Positions 7,693-17,003 of a stretch of 61,809 nucleotides of DNA are shown here, in pieces (the first letter of the stretch is position 1; the number at the start of each line of letters is the position of its first letter). A program made the translations under genes and the position numbers. The stretch is from an uncultured Rhizobium sp. Its GTDB lineage: Bacteria; Pseudomonadota; Alphaproteobacteria; Rhizobiales; Rhizobiaceae. The notes beneath the pieces are model-generated. The model made no database searches and had not been told where the DNA came from. It worked only from the letters and a program-made list of their open reading frames with translations. Location: the NCBI GenBank assembly GCA_945952315.1, contig CAMFIE010000024.1, positions 1 through 61,809 of the forward strand, written 5' to 3'.

Positions 7693-8255
7693 TTCTTCAC
7701 CAGCGCAAAGGGGGTGAGCTTTGTCGGGCGCGCCTTGGTGAGGTCGCCGCTGCGATCCCCGAAAAAGAGCTGACCGTCCGTGAGGGAGACGAGATCATAT
7801 TCGCCCATGGCGGCGGTGAGCGCGGGCAGGAAGCCGCAGCCCTCATTGACCAGATGCTTGGTTACGCCCTGTTCCAGCGTGCAGCCCATCTGGCCGAACA
7901 TCGCCACGCCTTCGGCGCTTTCGGCGGTGATATCCCGCTTTGTGGCGGGGAAAATTCCCTCGAATGCACCGGGAACGGCGCTTGCAGCCCCGCCAATCAC
8001 GTAAACCCCGGAAACATCGATGCGAAACAGCGGCTTTTGCATCTGCGCATCAGCAAAGCCCCGGAAGGTCACGGACCAGTCGCGGTTGTCAAAGGTGAAG
8101 TCGCGCGTTGCAAAGATCGGTCCCTGCGGCTCGGCCGCGCTGCTCACCCAGTGGCCGGTGATATCAGGGGCCGCATCGGCAGCAAGGACGGGAAAGGCGG
8201 ACAGGCTGGCCAGCAGCGAAAGCGTCGAGAAAAGGGCAAGGGGATGGGTCATCAT
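7689..8255 (-). CDS. Secreted protein of unknown function
   Basis: About 188 residues from ATG 8255 (a second ATG follows at 8252). GGAG lies about 5 bases upstream, so both beat the ORF's further upstream start. The signal peptide ends near ...PVLAADA. The mature part has DITGHWVSSAAEP, a lipocalin/APCDD1-like opening (G-x-W-x-S), then alternating hydrophobic strands, suggesting a beta-rich periplasmic ligand-binding protein. It has two cysteines (MGCTLEQ and GCGFLP regions). It is first in an operon with the NmrA-like and TMEM175-like genes and is divergent from a LysR regulator. No specific function can be given. Confidence 0.7.
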   Translation of the reverse strand: MMTHPLALFSTLSLLASLSAFPVLAADAAPDITGHWVSSAAEPQGPIFATRDFTFDNRDWSVTFRGFADAQMQKPLFRIDVSGVYVIGGAASAVPGAFEGIFPATKRDITAESAEGVAMFGQMGCTLEQGVTKHLVNEGCGFLPALTAAMGEYDLVSLTDGQLFFGDRSGDLTKARPTKLTPFALVKK

Positions 8256-8343
8256 GAACTCCGGTGCGTGAATGACGCACACATAGGTTGCAGCAATCTA
8301 TGCTTCAAATTGACAAAATGACAGTAACATATAAGTGTAAAGC

Positions 8344-9237
8344 ATGAATATGCGCCGCCATGACCTGAACCTGTTGACCGTGCTGGAGGCGATCCTGCGG
8401 GAGGGGTCGATTTCGGCGGCGGCGGCACGGCTGAACATGACCCAGCCCGCCGCCTCGCAGGCGCTTGCGCGGGCGCGCGAGATGTTTTCCGATCCGCTGC
8501 TCATCCGCTCCGGGCGGGGGCTGAAACCCACCCTGCGCGGCCTTGCCTTGCGTGACGAGCTTGCGGCCATTCTCGGCCAGATTGCCCATGCCATCGACGG
8601 CCCGGTGTTTGACCCGAAAAGCGCGCGGCGACGGTTTCGCATTGCCACCAGCGATCTCGTGGAAATGATCCTGCTGCCCTCGCTTCTGGCGCGGCTGAGG
8701 GAAGAAGCGCCCCATTGCCAGTTCGAAATCCTGCAGGTGCAGCACGTTTACGAAGAGGGCCTGCCCGATATCGTGCTGATGGGCGCGGTGCCCGCAAACG
8801 ACTGGAAGGCGGAAAATCTCTATCGCGATCGCTTCGTGCTTCTGGCGCGAAAAGGCCATGCCGCACTCGAGGGAACGCTTGAAATCGAGCGCTTCGCCGC
8901 CTTTGCGCAGGCGCTGGTCTCGCCACGGGGAGGGGGCTTTCATGGCCCGGTGGATGATGCGCTGGCCGCATCCGGCATCACACGCCATGTCTCCTTGTCG
9001 CTGCCGCGCTTTTCCATCCTGCCGCAATATCTGGAACGATCAGACCTGATTGCCGCCGTTCCCCTGCGCTTTGCCTCGCTGCCCTGGGTTGAAGCCTGCT
9101 GCGGCTGGCGCGAACTGCCCGTCGAGGTGCCGCCCTTCACGGTGAAGCTCGTCTGGCACCCCACCCGAGACCTCGACCCCGCCGGCCAATGGCTGCGCAA
9201 ACGGGCAACCGAATGTTGCGTCCATGGGCATCCCTGA
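8344..9237 (+). CDS. LysR-family transcriptional regulator
   Basis: 297 residues. The N-terminal winged helix-turn-helix is clear (DLNLLTVLEAILREGSISAA, then LNMTQPAASQALARAR). The effector-binding region has the NodD/LinR-type style (FRIATSDLVEMILLPSLLARL). It is divergent from the 8255 operon across about 90 bp, the usual place for a LysR-type operator, so that operon is its likely target. An AT-rich stretch at 8300-8340 just before the ATG may hold both promoters. Confidence 0.88.
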   Translation: MNMRRHDLNLLTVLEAILREGSISAAAARLNMTQPAASQALARAREMFSDPLLIRSGRGLKPTLRGLALRDELAAILGQIAHAIDGPVFDPKSARRRFRIATSDLVEMILLPSLLARLREEAPHCQFEILQVQHVYEEGLPDIVLMGAVPANDWKAENLYRDRFVLLARKGHAALEGTLEIERFAAFAQALVSPRGGGFHGPVDDALAASGITRHVSLSLPRFSILPQYLERSDLIAAVPLRFASLPWVEACCGWRELPVEVPPFTVKLVWHPTRDLDPAGQWLRKRATECCVHGHP

Positions 9238-9363
9238 CGCCTCTTCACCCCTCGCGAGAATATCAGCGGCAAGGATTGTAGGGGCGGGGCCATTTTATCA
9301 TCACATTTACCCCTGATTTCATGGGCGAGCTTGAATTTCAACTTCCCGTTTCAGGATTGCCCC

Positions 9364-10326
9364 ATGTTTCCTATCAAACGCTTCCTTCTTGTCGCCGCTC
9401 TTCTCGTTGCTGCGGGTGCTGCCCGGGGCGCAGAGGAGGCACCGAAGAATTTCATCTATACCGGTGCCGGCGAGCTTGAGGGGTTCAGACATCTGCTGTC
9501 CCGCTCCGATATTGGCGGGGCGCAGGTGGTCTATAACTGGAAGATGCTGGAAAAGGGCAAGGGAGACTATGATTTCTCGGCGATCGAGCAGGATCTGGCA
9601 ATTGCCGAAAGCCTGCACAAGGCGTTGTTCATTCAGGTGCAGGATCGCTTTTTCAGCCCGGAGGCGCGCAACATTCCCGACTATATTCTTGAGGGTGCCG
9701 AATATGGCGGTGGCCTTGCCCCGCAATTCGACAATCCCGGCGAAAATCAGGGCATCGGCTCCGGCTGGGTAGCGCAGCAATGGAATCCGGCGGTGCGTGC
9801 CCGCTATCAGGCGCTGCTGAGCGCGCTTGCGGCCCGGTTCGACGGGCGCGTTTACGGGGTGAACCTGCCGGAAACGGCCATCGATCTCGACCCGAAGAAT
9901 GAGCCGAAGGGCTATTCCTGCGATGCCTATTTTGCGGCGGAGATGGAGAATATCGGCTTTGCCCGCAAGGCCTTTTCCCGGTCTATGGTCGTGCAATATG
10001 TGAATTTCTGGCCCTGCGAATGGGAAAACGACCACGAATATATGAGCCGCATCTTCGATTTCGCGGCCAAAAACAGGATCGGCCTCGGCGGCCCGGATAT
10101 CGTGCCCTATCGCAAGGGGCAGATGAAGAATTCCTATCCGTTCTTCCACCAATACAAGGGCAAGCTTGCCTATGTGGGCATGGCGGTGCAAGAACCGACG
10201 CTGACCTACAAGAACCCGAAGACCGGCAAGCGCTTCACCAAGGCAGAATTCACCGCCTTCGCAAAAGACTATCTGGGCGCCCACGTGATCTTCTGGAGCA
10301 CCAGCAGCCCCTGGCTGAAGAAGTGA
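9364..10326 (+). CDS. Secreted TIM-barrel-like glycoside-hydrolase-fold protein
   Basis: 320 residues from ATG 9364, preceded by AGGA. The ORF's earlier ATG at 9331 would put 11 extra residues before a good signal peptide (MFPIKRFLLVAALLVAAG, cleaved near ARGA). The mature sequence shows glycosidase-barrel features: GGAQVVYNWKMLEKGKGDYDFSAIE near residue 50 resembles the start of beta-galactosidase/GH5-like barrels, followed by VYGVNLPETAIDL with a Glu in a beta-4-like position. I do not recognise the GH family. It is periplasmic or secreted, and possibly acts on a polysaccharide. Confidence 0.6.
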   Translation: MFPIKRFLLVAALLVAAGAARGAEEAPKNFIYTGAGELEGFRHLLSRSDIGGAQVVYNWKMLEKGKGDYDFSAIEQDLAIAESLHKALFIQVQDRFFSPEARNIPDYILEGAEYGGGLAPQFDNPGENQGIGSGWVAQQWNPAVRARYQALLSALAARFDGRVYGVNLPETAIDLDPKNEPKGYSCDAYFAAEMENIGFARKAFSRSMVVQYVNFWPCEWENDHEYMSRIFDFAAKNRIGLGGPDIVPYRKGQMKNSYPFFHQYKGKLAYVGMAVQEPTLTYKNPKTGKRFTKAEFTAFAKDYLGAHVIFWSTSSPWLKK

Positions 10327-10338
10327 GGGTTCTGCCCC

Positions 10339-11121
10339 TCACACCACCGTCTCTCCGCCATCCACCACGAGGATCTGGCCGGTCATGTAGGACGAGCGGT
10401 CCGAGACGAGGAACAGGATGGGTTCGGCGATTTCGCTGACATCCGCCCAGCGGCCCAGCGGCACCTTTTCGGCAATATAGGCTTCGATGGCGCTGCGACC
10501 GCCCATCTGGGTGATGAACGGCCCGTTGAAGGGCGTATCCACCCAGCCGGGGCAGAGCGCATTGACCCGGATCCCGAAGCGGGCATAGTCGCCCGCCATC
10601 TGCCGCGTCATGGCAATCACCGCGTGCTTGGTGGTCGTATAGGCGATCATCTCGCGGTCATAGAGAATGCCTGATGAAGAGGATGTGTTGAGGATCACGC
10701 CTTTCTTTTGCTGCTTCATGATCGGCATCACGAGGCGGGAGGCGAGGAAATGGGCCCGCACATTCAGCGACCAGGAGCGGTCAAAGCCTGCAATCTCGAC
10801 CTGTTCGAGATCACCGGCCACCTGCGCGCCGGCATGATTGTGGAGAATGTCGATCCGGCCATGACGGGCGGCAATGTCTGAAATCGCCTCGGCCAAACGG
10901 GTCTCGTCGGTTACGTCGATGCCTTTGGCTTCCGCCCGGCCGCCTGCGGCGCGAATGCGCTCCACCGTTTCCTCCGCCCGCTCGGCTGCCAGATCGACCA
11001 CCACCACATGGGCCCCCTCGCGGGCGAGAATTTCGGCTCCGGCCCGGCCGATGCCGGACCCGGCACCCGTCACGATGGCCACTCTGTCTTGAAGGATTGC
11101 CGTCATGTCAGACCTGTTCAT
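10339..11121 (-). CDS. SDR-family oxidoreductase
   Basis: 260 residues. A classical short-chain dehydrogenase: cofactor motif TGAGSGIG near residue 19, VVVVDL (acidic residue, so NAD preferred), NHAG in place of NNAG, catalytic Ser in NTSSSSGI, YTTTK as Tyr-x-x-x-Lys, and a C-terminal GQILVVDGG. Its ATG overlaps the permease stop by 4 bp, so it is the last gene of the ABC-transporter operon. It probably oxidises the imported compound or a breakdown product. Confidence 0.85.
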   Translation of the reverse strand: MNRSDMTAILQDRVAIVTGAGSGIGRAGAEILAREGAHVVVVDLAAERAEETVERIRAAGGRAEAKGIDVTDETRLAEAISDIAARHGRIDILHNHAGAQVAGDLEQVEIAGFDRSWSLNVRAHFLASRLVMPIMKQQKKGVILNTSSSSGILYDREMIAYTTTKHAVIAMTRQMAGDYARFGIRVNALCPGWVDTPFNGPFITQMGGRSAIEAYIAEKVPLGRWADVSEIAEPILFLVSDRSSYMTGQILVVDGGETVV

Positions 11122-11936
11122 GTCGTTGCTGTGTTCCGGCCGTCGCGCATCAGCAGCCGCGCCGACAGGATGAGGATGAGGGAGGCCACCAGCACCATGG
11201 AGGCGATGGCATTGATTTCAGGCGTCACGCCGCGCCGGATCGAGGCGAAGACATAGATGGGCAGGGTGGTTTTCGACCCCGCGACAAAGAAGGCGATGAT
11301 GAAATCATCAAAGGAAAAGGTGAAGGCCAGCAGAAAGCCCGCCAGCACCGAAGGCAGGATCTGCGGCAGCACGATCTGCCAGAAGGTGGTCATCGGCGTG
11401 GCATAGAGATCGCTGGAGGCCTCGACGATATCGCGGCCAAGGCTGGCGATGCGGGCCTTCACGATCATGGTCACCAGCGCCATGGTGAACATGCCATGGG
11501 CGGCAATGATGGAGCCGAAGCCGAGCGCGAGCTTCGGCGGCGCGTCACCCGGCCAGATGGCGGCCAGCGCGCCATTGGCAATGCCGAAGACCTGCACCAG
11601 CGCAACCAGGGTGGCGATGCCGATCACCACGCCCGGAACGACGATGGCCGCCGCAAAGAGCGCATCGAAAATCGCCCGCATCCGCGGCCCCACCCGCTCC
11701 AGCCCGAGGGCGGCCATAGTGCCGAAAAGGGTGGCGAGCGTGGCGCTGACGAGGCCCACCACAAGGCTGTTCTGCAGCGCATCCATCAGAAAGGCATTGG
11801 ACAGCGCCTTTCCGTACCATTCCGTTGAAAAGCCGGTGAATTCCGAGGCGTTGCGGCCCGCATTGAAGGAAAACAGCACGATCAGCGCAATCGGCGTGTA
11901 GAGAAAGACATAAACGGAGGTTACGAGCGCGCGCAT
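11118..11936 (-). CDS. ABC transporter permease, PotC-type
   Basis: 272 residues with six predicted membrane helices. It has the PotC/type I importer permease signature and the EAA loop (EASSDLYATPMTTFWQIVLP). Its start overlaps the stop of the partner permease by one base. Together with the PotB-type permease, ATPase and binding protein it forms an importer of the spermidine/putrescine class. That class also covers other cationic or small organic substrates. Confidence 0.87.
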   Translation of the reverse strand: MRALVTSVYVFLYTPIALIVLFSFNAGRNASEFTGFSTEWYGKALSNAFLMDALQNSLVVGLVSATLATLFGTMAALGLERVGPRMRAIFDALFAAAIVVPGVVIGIATLVALVQVFGIANGALAAIWPGDAPPKLALGFGSIIAAHGMFTMALVTMIVKARIASLGRDIVEASSDLYATPMTTFWQIVLPQILPSVLAGFLLAFTFSFDDFIIAFFVAGSKTTLPIYVFASIRRGVTPEINAIASMVLVASLILILSARLLMRDGRNTATT

Positions 11937-12802
11937 CAGACGAGATCCACCTGTCTTGTTCCGGCAAAGCGCCAGGCGATCCGCATGGCGATGGTCAGCA
12001 CGATGACCACGACAACCACCAGCGTGACGGCGATGGCCGAACCGAAAGGCCAGTTGCGGGATTGCAGGAAGAGATCAACCAGCGCATTGCCGATGAAGAA
12101 CACCTTGCCGCCGCCAAGCAGCTGCGGGATCAGATATTCCCCGAGCAGCAGGATGGTGACGAGCGCCAGCCCCGTCATCACGCCAGGCAGCGAAAGCGGC
12201 AGGGTGATGCCGAAGAAGGTGGAAACGGGCTTTGCGCCGAGATCGGCGGAGGCTTCGAGCAGCCGCCGGTCGAGCTTTTCCAGACTGACATAGATCGGCA
12301 TGATCATCAGCGGCAGATAGCCGTAGACGATGCCGAGCAGCACCGCCATCGGCGTGTTGATCAGCCGCACATTCTCGATGCCGATCAGCTCAAGCAGATG
12401 CGGAATGCCGCGCGCGCCAAGCAGATACATCCAGGCATAGGTGCGCACCAGCAGACTGGTCCAGAAGGGCACGACCACCAGCGAAACGAGCAGCAGCCGG
12501 TGGCGCGGCGCGGCCTTTACCGCCAGATAATAGGCAACCGGATAGGCAATCAGCAGACAGGCAAGCGCGCCGACGGGCGCAAGCATCAGCGTATTTGCAA
12601 AGGCTGCGGCGCGCGAGCCGAGATTGGCAAACTGTTCGAAGGTGAAGGCTGCCTGATAGCCGCCTTCCGGTGCCCGCCTGCCGAAGGAAAACACCACCAT
12701 GGCAATGAAGGGCAGCACGAGGAAAAGGCCAAGCCACAGGCCGGCCGGCCCGACAAGCGCGAGCGTGACCAGCTTTTTCCGCGTTGCTTGGGTGAGCGCC
12801 AT
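11936..12802 (-). CDS. ABC transporter permease, PotB-type
   Basis: 288 residues with six predicted helices. It carries the EAA motif (LLEASADLGAKPVSTFFGITLP) that docks to the ATPase. It is encoded between the binding protein (101 bp upstream) and the PotC-type permease (1-base overlap), so it is probably co-translated with the latter. It acts in the cytoplasmic membrane. Confidence 0.87.
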   Translation of the reverse strand: MALTQATRKKLVTLALVGPAGLWLGLFLVLPFIAMVVFSFGRRAPEGGYQAAFTFEQFANLGSRAAAFANTLMLAPVGALACLLIAYPVAYYLAVKAAPRHRLLLVSLVVVPFWTSLLVRTYAWMYLLGARGIPHLLELIGIENVRLINTPMAVLLGIVYGYLPLMIMPIYVSLEKLDRRLLEASADLGAKPVSTFFGITLPLSLPGVMTGLALVTILLLGEYLIPQLLGGGKVFFIGNALVDLFLQSRNWPFGSAIAVTLVVVVVIVLTIAMRIAWRFAGTRQVDLV

Positions 12803-12903
12803 AAGGCACGTCCTCGTTTCGGTTCATGGTGAAGGGAAGGGGGTGTGCTGCCCGGCGGTGCTTTCGGCGCGCCGGGCAGATCTGCGGTTTGCGGGGGGAA
12901 GCC

Positions 12904-14067
12904 TCAGGCCGACTTGAAGCGCGCCATCAGCTCGGCGCGGCCCGGATCGGTCAGCGTCACGGCCGCACCGAATTCCAGCGGCGTCAGCGCGGCTTCATCG
13001 GGATAGACGATCTTGTTGCCGGTCACTTCGGCCGGAAGCAGGGCAATCACCCGGCTGTCGGTGGTCGGTGCGCCATTGGCAATATGCTCCTTCACGGCAT
13101 TGGCCGGATCCATCAGATAGTTCAGCAGCGCATAGCCGGCCGCCTTGTTCGGCGCATCCTTGGGGATCGCGTAATAGTCGGTCCAGATCTCGCCGCCGTC
13201 CTTGCCGAGGATATAGGCAATTTCCGGCATGTCGCGGTTCAGCTGCGCGCCGTCATTGGTCCAGCACATGGTCATCCAGGCGTCAGTGGAGCGCATGGAG
13301 GGCTGGTAATCCGAATTGATGGCAAAGAGATGCGGCTTCACCTGGATCAGCAGTTCCTCAGCCTTGGCCAGCTCATCCGCCTTGATGGAGTTGAAATCAT
13401 AGCCGAGCGCGACAAGCGCGCTGCCGATGGTGGTCAGCTGGTAATCATGCACCATGGCGCGGCCATCGGCCTCGGTCTGGGCGATTTCGAAGAAATCCTT
13501 CCAGCTGGTCATCGGCGTCTTGATCTTCGACGTGTTGACGGAGAAGCCGGTCGTGCCCCAGTTCTTCGGCAGGGCATAGGTCTTGCCGTCGATCTTGCCC
13601 TGATCGGTAAAGCGCGGGTTCTCGCTTTCCTGGCTGAAATTCGGGATCATCGAAAGGTCGAGTTCCTCGATCAGGCCCAGCTTCTGATAGGTGGAAATCG
13701 TGTAATTGGTGGGCACGAACAGCGACCAGCCGGAGGCCCCGGCCTGAATTTTCGCAAGCATTTCCTCATTGGAGCCGAAGACATTGACTTCCACGGCCAC
13801 GCCAGTGGCGGCCTGGAAATTCTCGAAGGTCTTGGGATCGTGATAGTTCGGCCAGGTGGCAATCGACATCTGCGTGCCGAGATCACCCGCCGCATAGGCC
13901 GCCGCATTCTGCGCGCCGGGGAAGCGGGCGAGGACCGCGGTGGCAAGGCCGAGGCCGGTAACGCCGAGGAAGTGGCGGCGCGACACCGACCCCTTCTTCA
14001 GGCGCATGAATTCATCCGTCAGCTGGCTGGCGGTGATGGGGGCATTCTCCAGATGCTTCTTGCTCAT
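12904..14067 (-). CDS. ABC transporter substrate-binding protein, PotD/PotF-type
   Basis: 387 residues. The N-terminus has a twin-arginine motif, SRRHFLG, near residue 29, then a hydrophobic stretch ending at AAAYA. The protein is therefore probably folded before export by Tat to the periplasm. The mature part has PotD/F features (ATWPNYHDPKTFENFQAATG, VPTNYTIS, IPKDAPNKAAGYALLNYLMD). Upstream are 23 bp to the ATPase gene, and the RBS region is short. Substrate class is inferred from the family only. Confidence 0.87.
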   Translation of the reverse strand: MSKKHLENAPITASQLTDEFMRLKKGSVSRRHFLGVTGLGLATAVLARFPGAQNAAAYAAGDLGTQMSIATWPNYHDPKTFENFQAATGVAVEVNVFGSNEEMLAKIQAGASGWSLFVPTNYTISTYQKLGLIEELDLSMIPNFSQESENPRFTDQGKIDGKTYALPKNWGTTGFSVNTSKIKTPMTSWKDFFEIAQTEADGRAMVHDYQLTTIGSALVALGYDFNSIKADELAKAEELLIQVKPHLFAINSDYQPSMRSTDAWMTMCWTNDGAQLNRDMPEIAYILGKDGGEIWTDYYAIPKDAPNKAAGYALLNYLMDPANAVKEHIANGAPTTDSRVIALLPAEVTGNKIVYPDEAALTPLEFGAAVTLTDPGRAELMARFKSA

Positions 14068-14090
14068 GATGCTGTTCCCTTGATTGTGGT

Positions 14091-15182
14091 TTATGCGTCT
14101 TCACTGGCATGGAATGCATGAATTGCGGCGGGGCCGAAGGTGAGGCTGACGGCATCACCGGGGGCGGCAAGGCCGGTTTCGCCGCTGCTTCTGTCCGAGG
14201 TCACGAGGAAATCGCCGAAGCCTTCCACCTGCACGGCATATTCCACGCCGGAGCCGAGGAAGATGCGGTGGGTGACGATGCCGGAAAGCGGGTGTTCGCC
14301 ATCAGCCTTTTCCAGCCGGATCGCCTCCGGCCGCAGCGCAAGCTCTATCCTGCCCGGCGCAAGATCGCGGGCGGTGCCGAGCGAAAGGGCGCGGCCATCG
14401 GCCAGCCGCGCGGTCAGCCGGTCGGCATCCAGCACGGCGGAGAAGCGGTTGATCTTGCCCACGAAATCGGCCACGAACAGATCCGCCGGCCGGTCATAGA
14501 CCGCCTGCGGCGAGCCGATCTGGCGAATGCGCCCGGCGCTCATCACACAGACCTGATCCGCCATGGACAGGGCCTCTTCCTGATCATGGGTGACCAGCAC
14601 GAAGGTGATGCCCAGTTCCCGCTGCAGCGTCTGCAGCTCGATCTGCATGGCAGAACGCAGCTTCTTGTCGAGGGCTGCCAGCGGCTCATCGAGCAGAAGC
14701 ACGGCGGGGCGGTTGACGATGGCGCGGGCCAGCGCCACGCGCTGCTGCTGCCCGCCAGACATTTCATGGGTGCGGCGTTTGGCAAAGCCATCAAGGCGCA
14801 CCATCGAAAGCGCCTCGGCCACCCGGCGCGTGATTTCCGTCTCGCTGATCCGCGGGCGCATCTGCCTGAGACCATAGGCCACATTCTGCTCGACGTTGAA
14901 ATGAGGGAAGAGCGCATAGTGCTGGAACACCATGTTGACCGGGCGGCGATAGGCCGGCACGCCGTTCATCTCCCGTCCGTCGATCAGGATCTTGCCCTCG
15001 CTCGGCTGTTCGAAGCCGCCGATCATGCGCAGGCAGGTGGTTTTTCCGCAGCCGGACGGGCCGAGCAGCGCAAGGAACGAGCCCTTCGGAATTGCCAGAT
15101 TGATGTCCCGGACGGCAGTCACCGCGCCATAGGCCTTGGTGACCGAACGGAACTCGATGTCGTTCGGAAGTGCGGATGCCAC
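14091..15182 (-). CDS. ABC transporter ATP-binding protein, PotA-type
   Basis: 363 residues. Walker A GPSGCGKTT near residue 41, Q-loop FQHYALFPH, signature MSGGQQQR, Walker B VLLLDEP, switch His in VTHDQEEAL, and a C-terminal TOBE-like domain from about 240. It is the first gene of the five-gene operon running to the SDR gene. It is divergent from a LuxR-type regulator across about 210 bp that contain an ATACC-8-GGTAT dyad at 15274-15291. Confidence 0.9.
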   Translation of the reverse strand: MASALPNDIEFRSVTKAYGAVTAVRDINLAIPKGSFLALLGPSGCGKTTCLRMIGGFEQPSEGKILIDGREMNGVPAYRRPVNMVFQHYALFPHFNVEQNVAYGLRQMRPRISETEITRRVAEALSMVRLDGFAKRRTHEMSGGQQQRVALARAIVNRPAVLLLDEPLAALDKKLRSAMQIELQTLQRELGITFVLVTHDQEEALSMADQVCVMSAGRIRQIGSPQAVYDRPADLFVADFVGKINRFSAVLDADRLTARLADGRALSLGTARDLAPGRIELALRPEAIRLEKADGEHPLSGIVTHRIFLGSGVEYAVQVEGFGDFLVTSDRSSGETGLAAPGDAVSLTFGPAAIHAFHASEDA

Positions 15183-15395
15183 AACTGTTCCCTACGGTTT
15201 GTCGTTTCGCGGCTTTTCGCCGTCTGCCACCGTTATTGGGGCTGAGAGTAGCGGCTGGCTTCAGAAACAGTATATACCCCGAAAGAGGTATTTCAGCTGA
15301 AAAGCCGCTGTGGAAGATATATATCTATCTGATCCGAAGGGCCGGAAATCGCGCCGTCAGGCAGGGTACAGGATAGGGGAGGCGTTGCGAAGCGC

Positions 15396-16202
15396 ATGAG
15401 CGTCGATTTCGAGGCCCTGTTCCGGGCCACGGTGCCGCTGGTGGGGCGGACCGAGGGCAGCGACCGCGAAACGGGCGAGCTTTTCCGCCACCTGCTTTCG
15501 GCGCTGGTGCGCTTCGATCATCTGGTGATCTTCGCCTATCGCGGCTCCGATGTGCCGATCGATCTCTACAGCACCTTCGATCCTGACGAGAAGGTCATCT
15601 ATGTCAGCCTCTATCAGGCCGGGCCCTATCTGCTCGATCCCTTCTATCACACGGCGCGGGCGGGCCGCACCGGGCTTTTCCGCATGCGGGAGCTTGCGCC
15701 GGACCGGTTCTTTTCCAGCGAATATTACCGCAGCTATTACATGCAGACCCGTCTTGCCGAGGAAGTGGGCTTCTTCATCGATATCGGCGATGGCGTGACC
15801 GTGGTTCTCTCGCTGATGCGCCGGGAAAAGACCGGCGCCTTTCCGGCGGCGGAAATGGCACTGCTGAAAAAGGCCGATCCGCTGGTGGCGGCGATGGCGC
15901 GCCAGTTCTGGCGCGGCCTTTCCCAGCGCTTTGAAGGCTCCGGTGAGGCCGAGGGGAGGGCAAGCGGCGTGGAGCTTGCGCCCTCAGGCCGGATGGAGGC
16001 GATCTGGCGGGATCTCAACCTCACCGCCCGCGAAACCGCCATCATCGATCTGGTGCTGCAGGGCCATTCCTCCGAATCCATCGGCCTCAGGCTCAGCATT
16101 TCCACCGGCACGGTGAAGGTGCACCGCAGGAACGTCTACCGAAAACTCGGCATTTCCTCCCAGACCCAGCTTCTCTCCCTCTACCTGAAAACATTTCAGT
16201 GA
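15396..16202 (+). CDS. LuxR-type helix-turn-helix regulator
   Basis: 268 residues. The N-terminal about 190 residues form an unrecognised, GAF-like sensing region without the Trp and Tyr pattern of acyl-homoserine lactone receptors. The C-terminal LuxR helix-turn-helix is clear: LTARETAIIDLVLQGHSSES, then SISTGTVKVHRRNVYRKLGI. It is divergent from the ABC-transporter/SDR operon, which it probably controls. Solo regulators of this shape are common beside polyamine or amine catabolic genes. Confidence 0.82.
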   Translation: MSVDFEALFRATVPLVGRTEGSDRETGELFRHLLSALVRFDHLVIFAYRGSDVPIDLYSTFDPDEKVIYVSLYQAGPYLLDPFYHTARAGRTGLFRMRELAPDRFFSSEYYRSYYMQTRLAEEVGFFIDIGDGVTVVLSLMRREKTGAFPAAEMALLKKADPLVAAMARQFWRGLSQRFEGSGEAEGRASGVELAPSGRMEAIWRDLNLTARETAIIDLVLQGHSSESIGLRLSISTGTVKVHRRNVYRKLGISSQTQLLSLYLKTFQ

Positions 16203-16244
16203 GGGGAGGGGGCCGATAATCAAGGCCAGGGCTTGATCCTGTGC

Positions 16245-17003
16245 CTAGAAATCCGGCCCCTTGTAATTCAGCACATCGCCCGCGTTGGTGATGCTGGACA
16301 GGTATTTGCCATCCACCTTGTGCGGCACCACGAATTTGGCAATCGCATTGAATTCGCCATGGGTTTCGAGAACCCACACCGCGCCTTCGATGCCGTCTTT
16401 CGCATCCCTGAAACCGTTGGTGCCGAGCATTTCGATGGCTTTCTCGACGGGAAAGCCCGCGCCCTTCGAAAGCAGCGGCACCGTCTGGACCCCGAGTTTT
16501 TCGCAGCGATGCCGGAATTCCTCGTAGGGAATCCGCTTCTTGCCACGGAAAATCGTGAAGACCGGGAACAGATCTTCCGGATTGTGGATGTCATAGAGCG
16601 TGCCCATCGCCGTATGAAGCCATTCGCCGACCACGCGTTCGTCTTCATTCAGCAGTGCATCGAAAAGCTTCGCGCGCTGCATTGTCCAGCGCTCGAAGGC
16701 GTGGTGCAGCTCATAGGGCGAGGCATCGGCCCTATAGCCTGCCCGCTGCAAGGCGATCAATGTGCCGTTCTTTTTCGCGACCGCAGTGCAGGAGCCATCG
16801 AGCTTTTCCGTCACGATGACTTCGTCACCCTTGCGACTGACATCACCCGTGAGCAGGGCGGCCTGCGCTTCCGTCATCCCCCAGTCGCCCGGGCCCATCC
16901 GGCTGCCCGGCAGATGCGGCGTGCTGCCATAGGCCTTCACTCCCAAAGGCTTCGGAGCCTTCACCTGCTCCGCTTCACCGGGTTGCGCGTCTCCAGCCTG
17001 CAT
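16245..17003 (-). CDS. RNA ligase-family protein
   Basis: 252 residues from ATG 17003, which has GGAG at a good distance (the longer frame starts at a GTG). The nucleotidyltransferase motif I is EKLDGS, with the Lys that would carry AMP, followed by GEWLHT (motif III-like), EGAVW (motif IV) and KFVVP (motif V Lys). These are the RNA ligase/DRB0094-type motifs of a stand-alone, template-type ligase. Known relatives repair nicked RNA or nicked RNA/DNA hybrids. It is isolated, with no obvious partner gene nearby. Confidence 0.8.
   Translation of the reverse strand: MQAGDAQPGEAEQVKAPKPLGVKAYGSTPHLPGSRMGPGDWGMTEAQAALLTGDVSRKGDEVIVTEKLDGSCTAVAKKNGTLIALQRAGYRADASPYELHHAFERWTMQRAKLFDALLNEDERVVGEWLHTAMGTLYDIHNPEDLFPVFTIFRGKKRIPYEEFRHRCEKLGVQTVPLLSKGAGFPVEKAIEMLGTNGFRDAKDGIEGAVWVLETHGEFNAIAKFVVPHKVDGKYLSSITNAGDVLNYKGPDF

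Noticed and set aside
15274-15291. Dyad ATACC-8-GGTAT as a LuxR-type operator
   Set aside because: Arms are only 5 bp and it is the wrong length for a lux box; kept only as a note in the ATPase gene entry.
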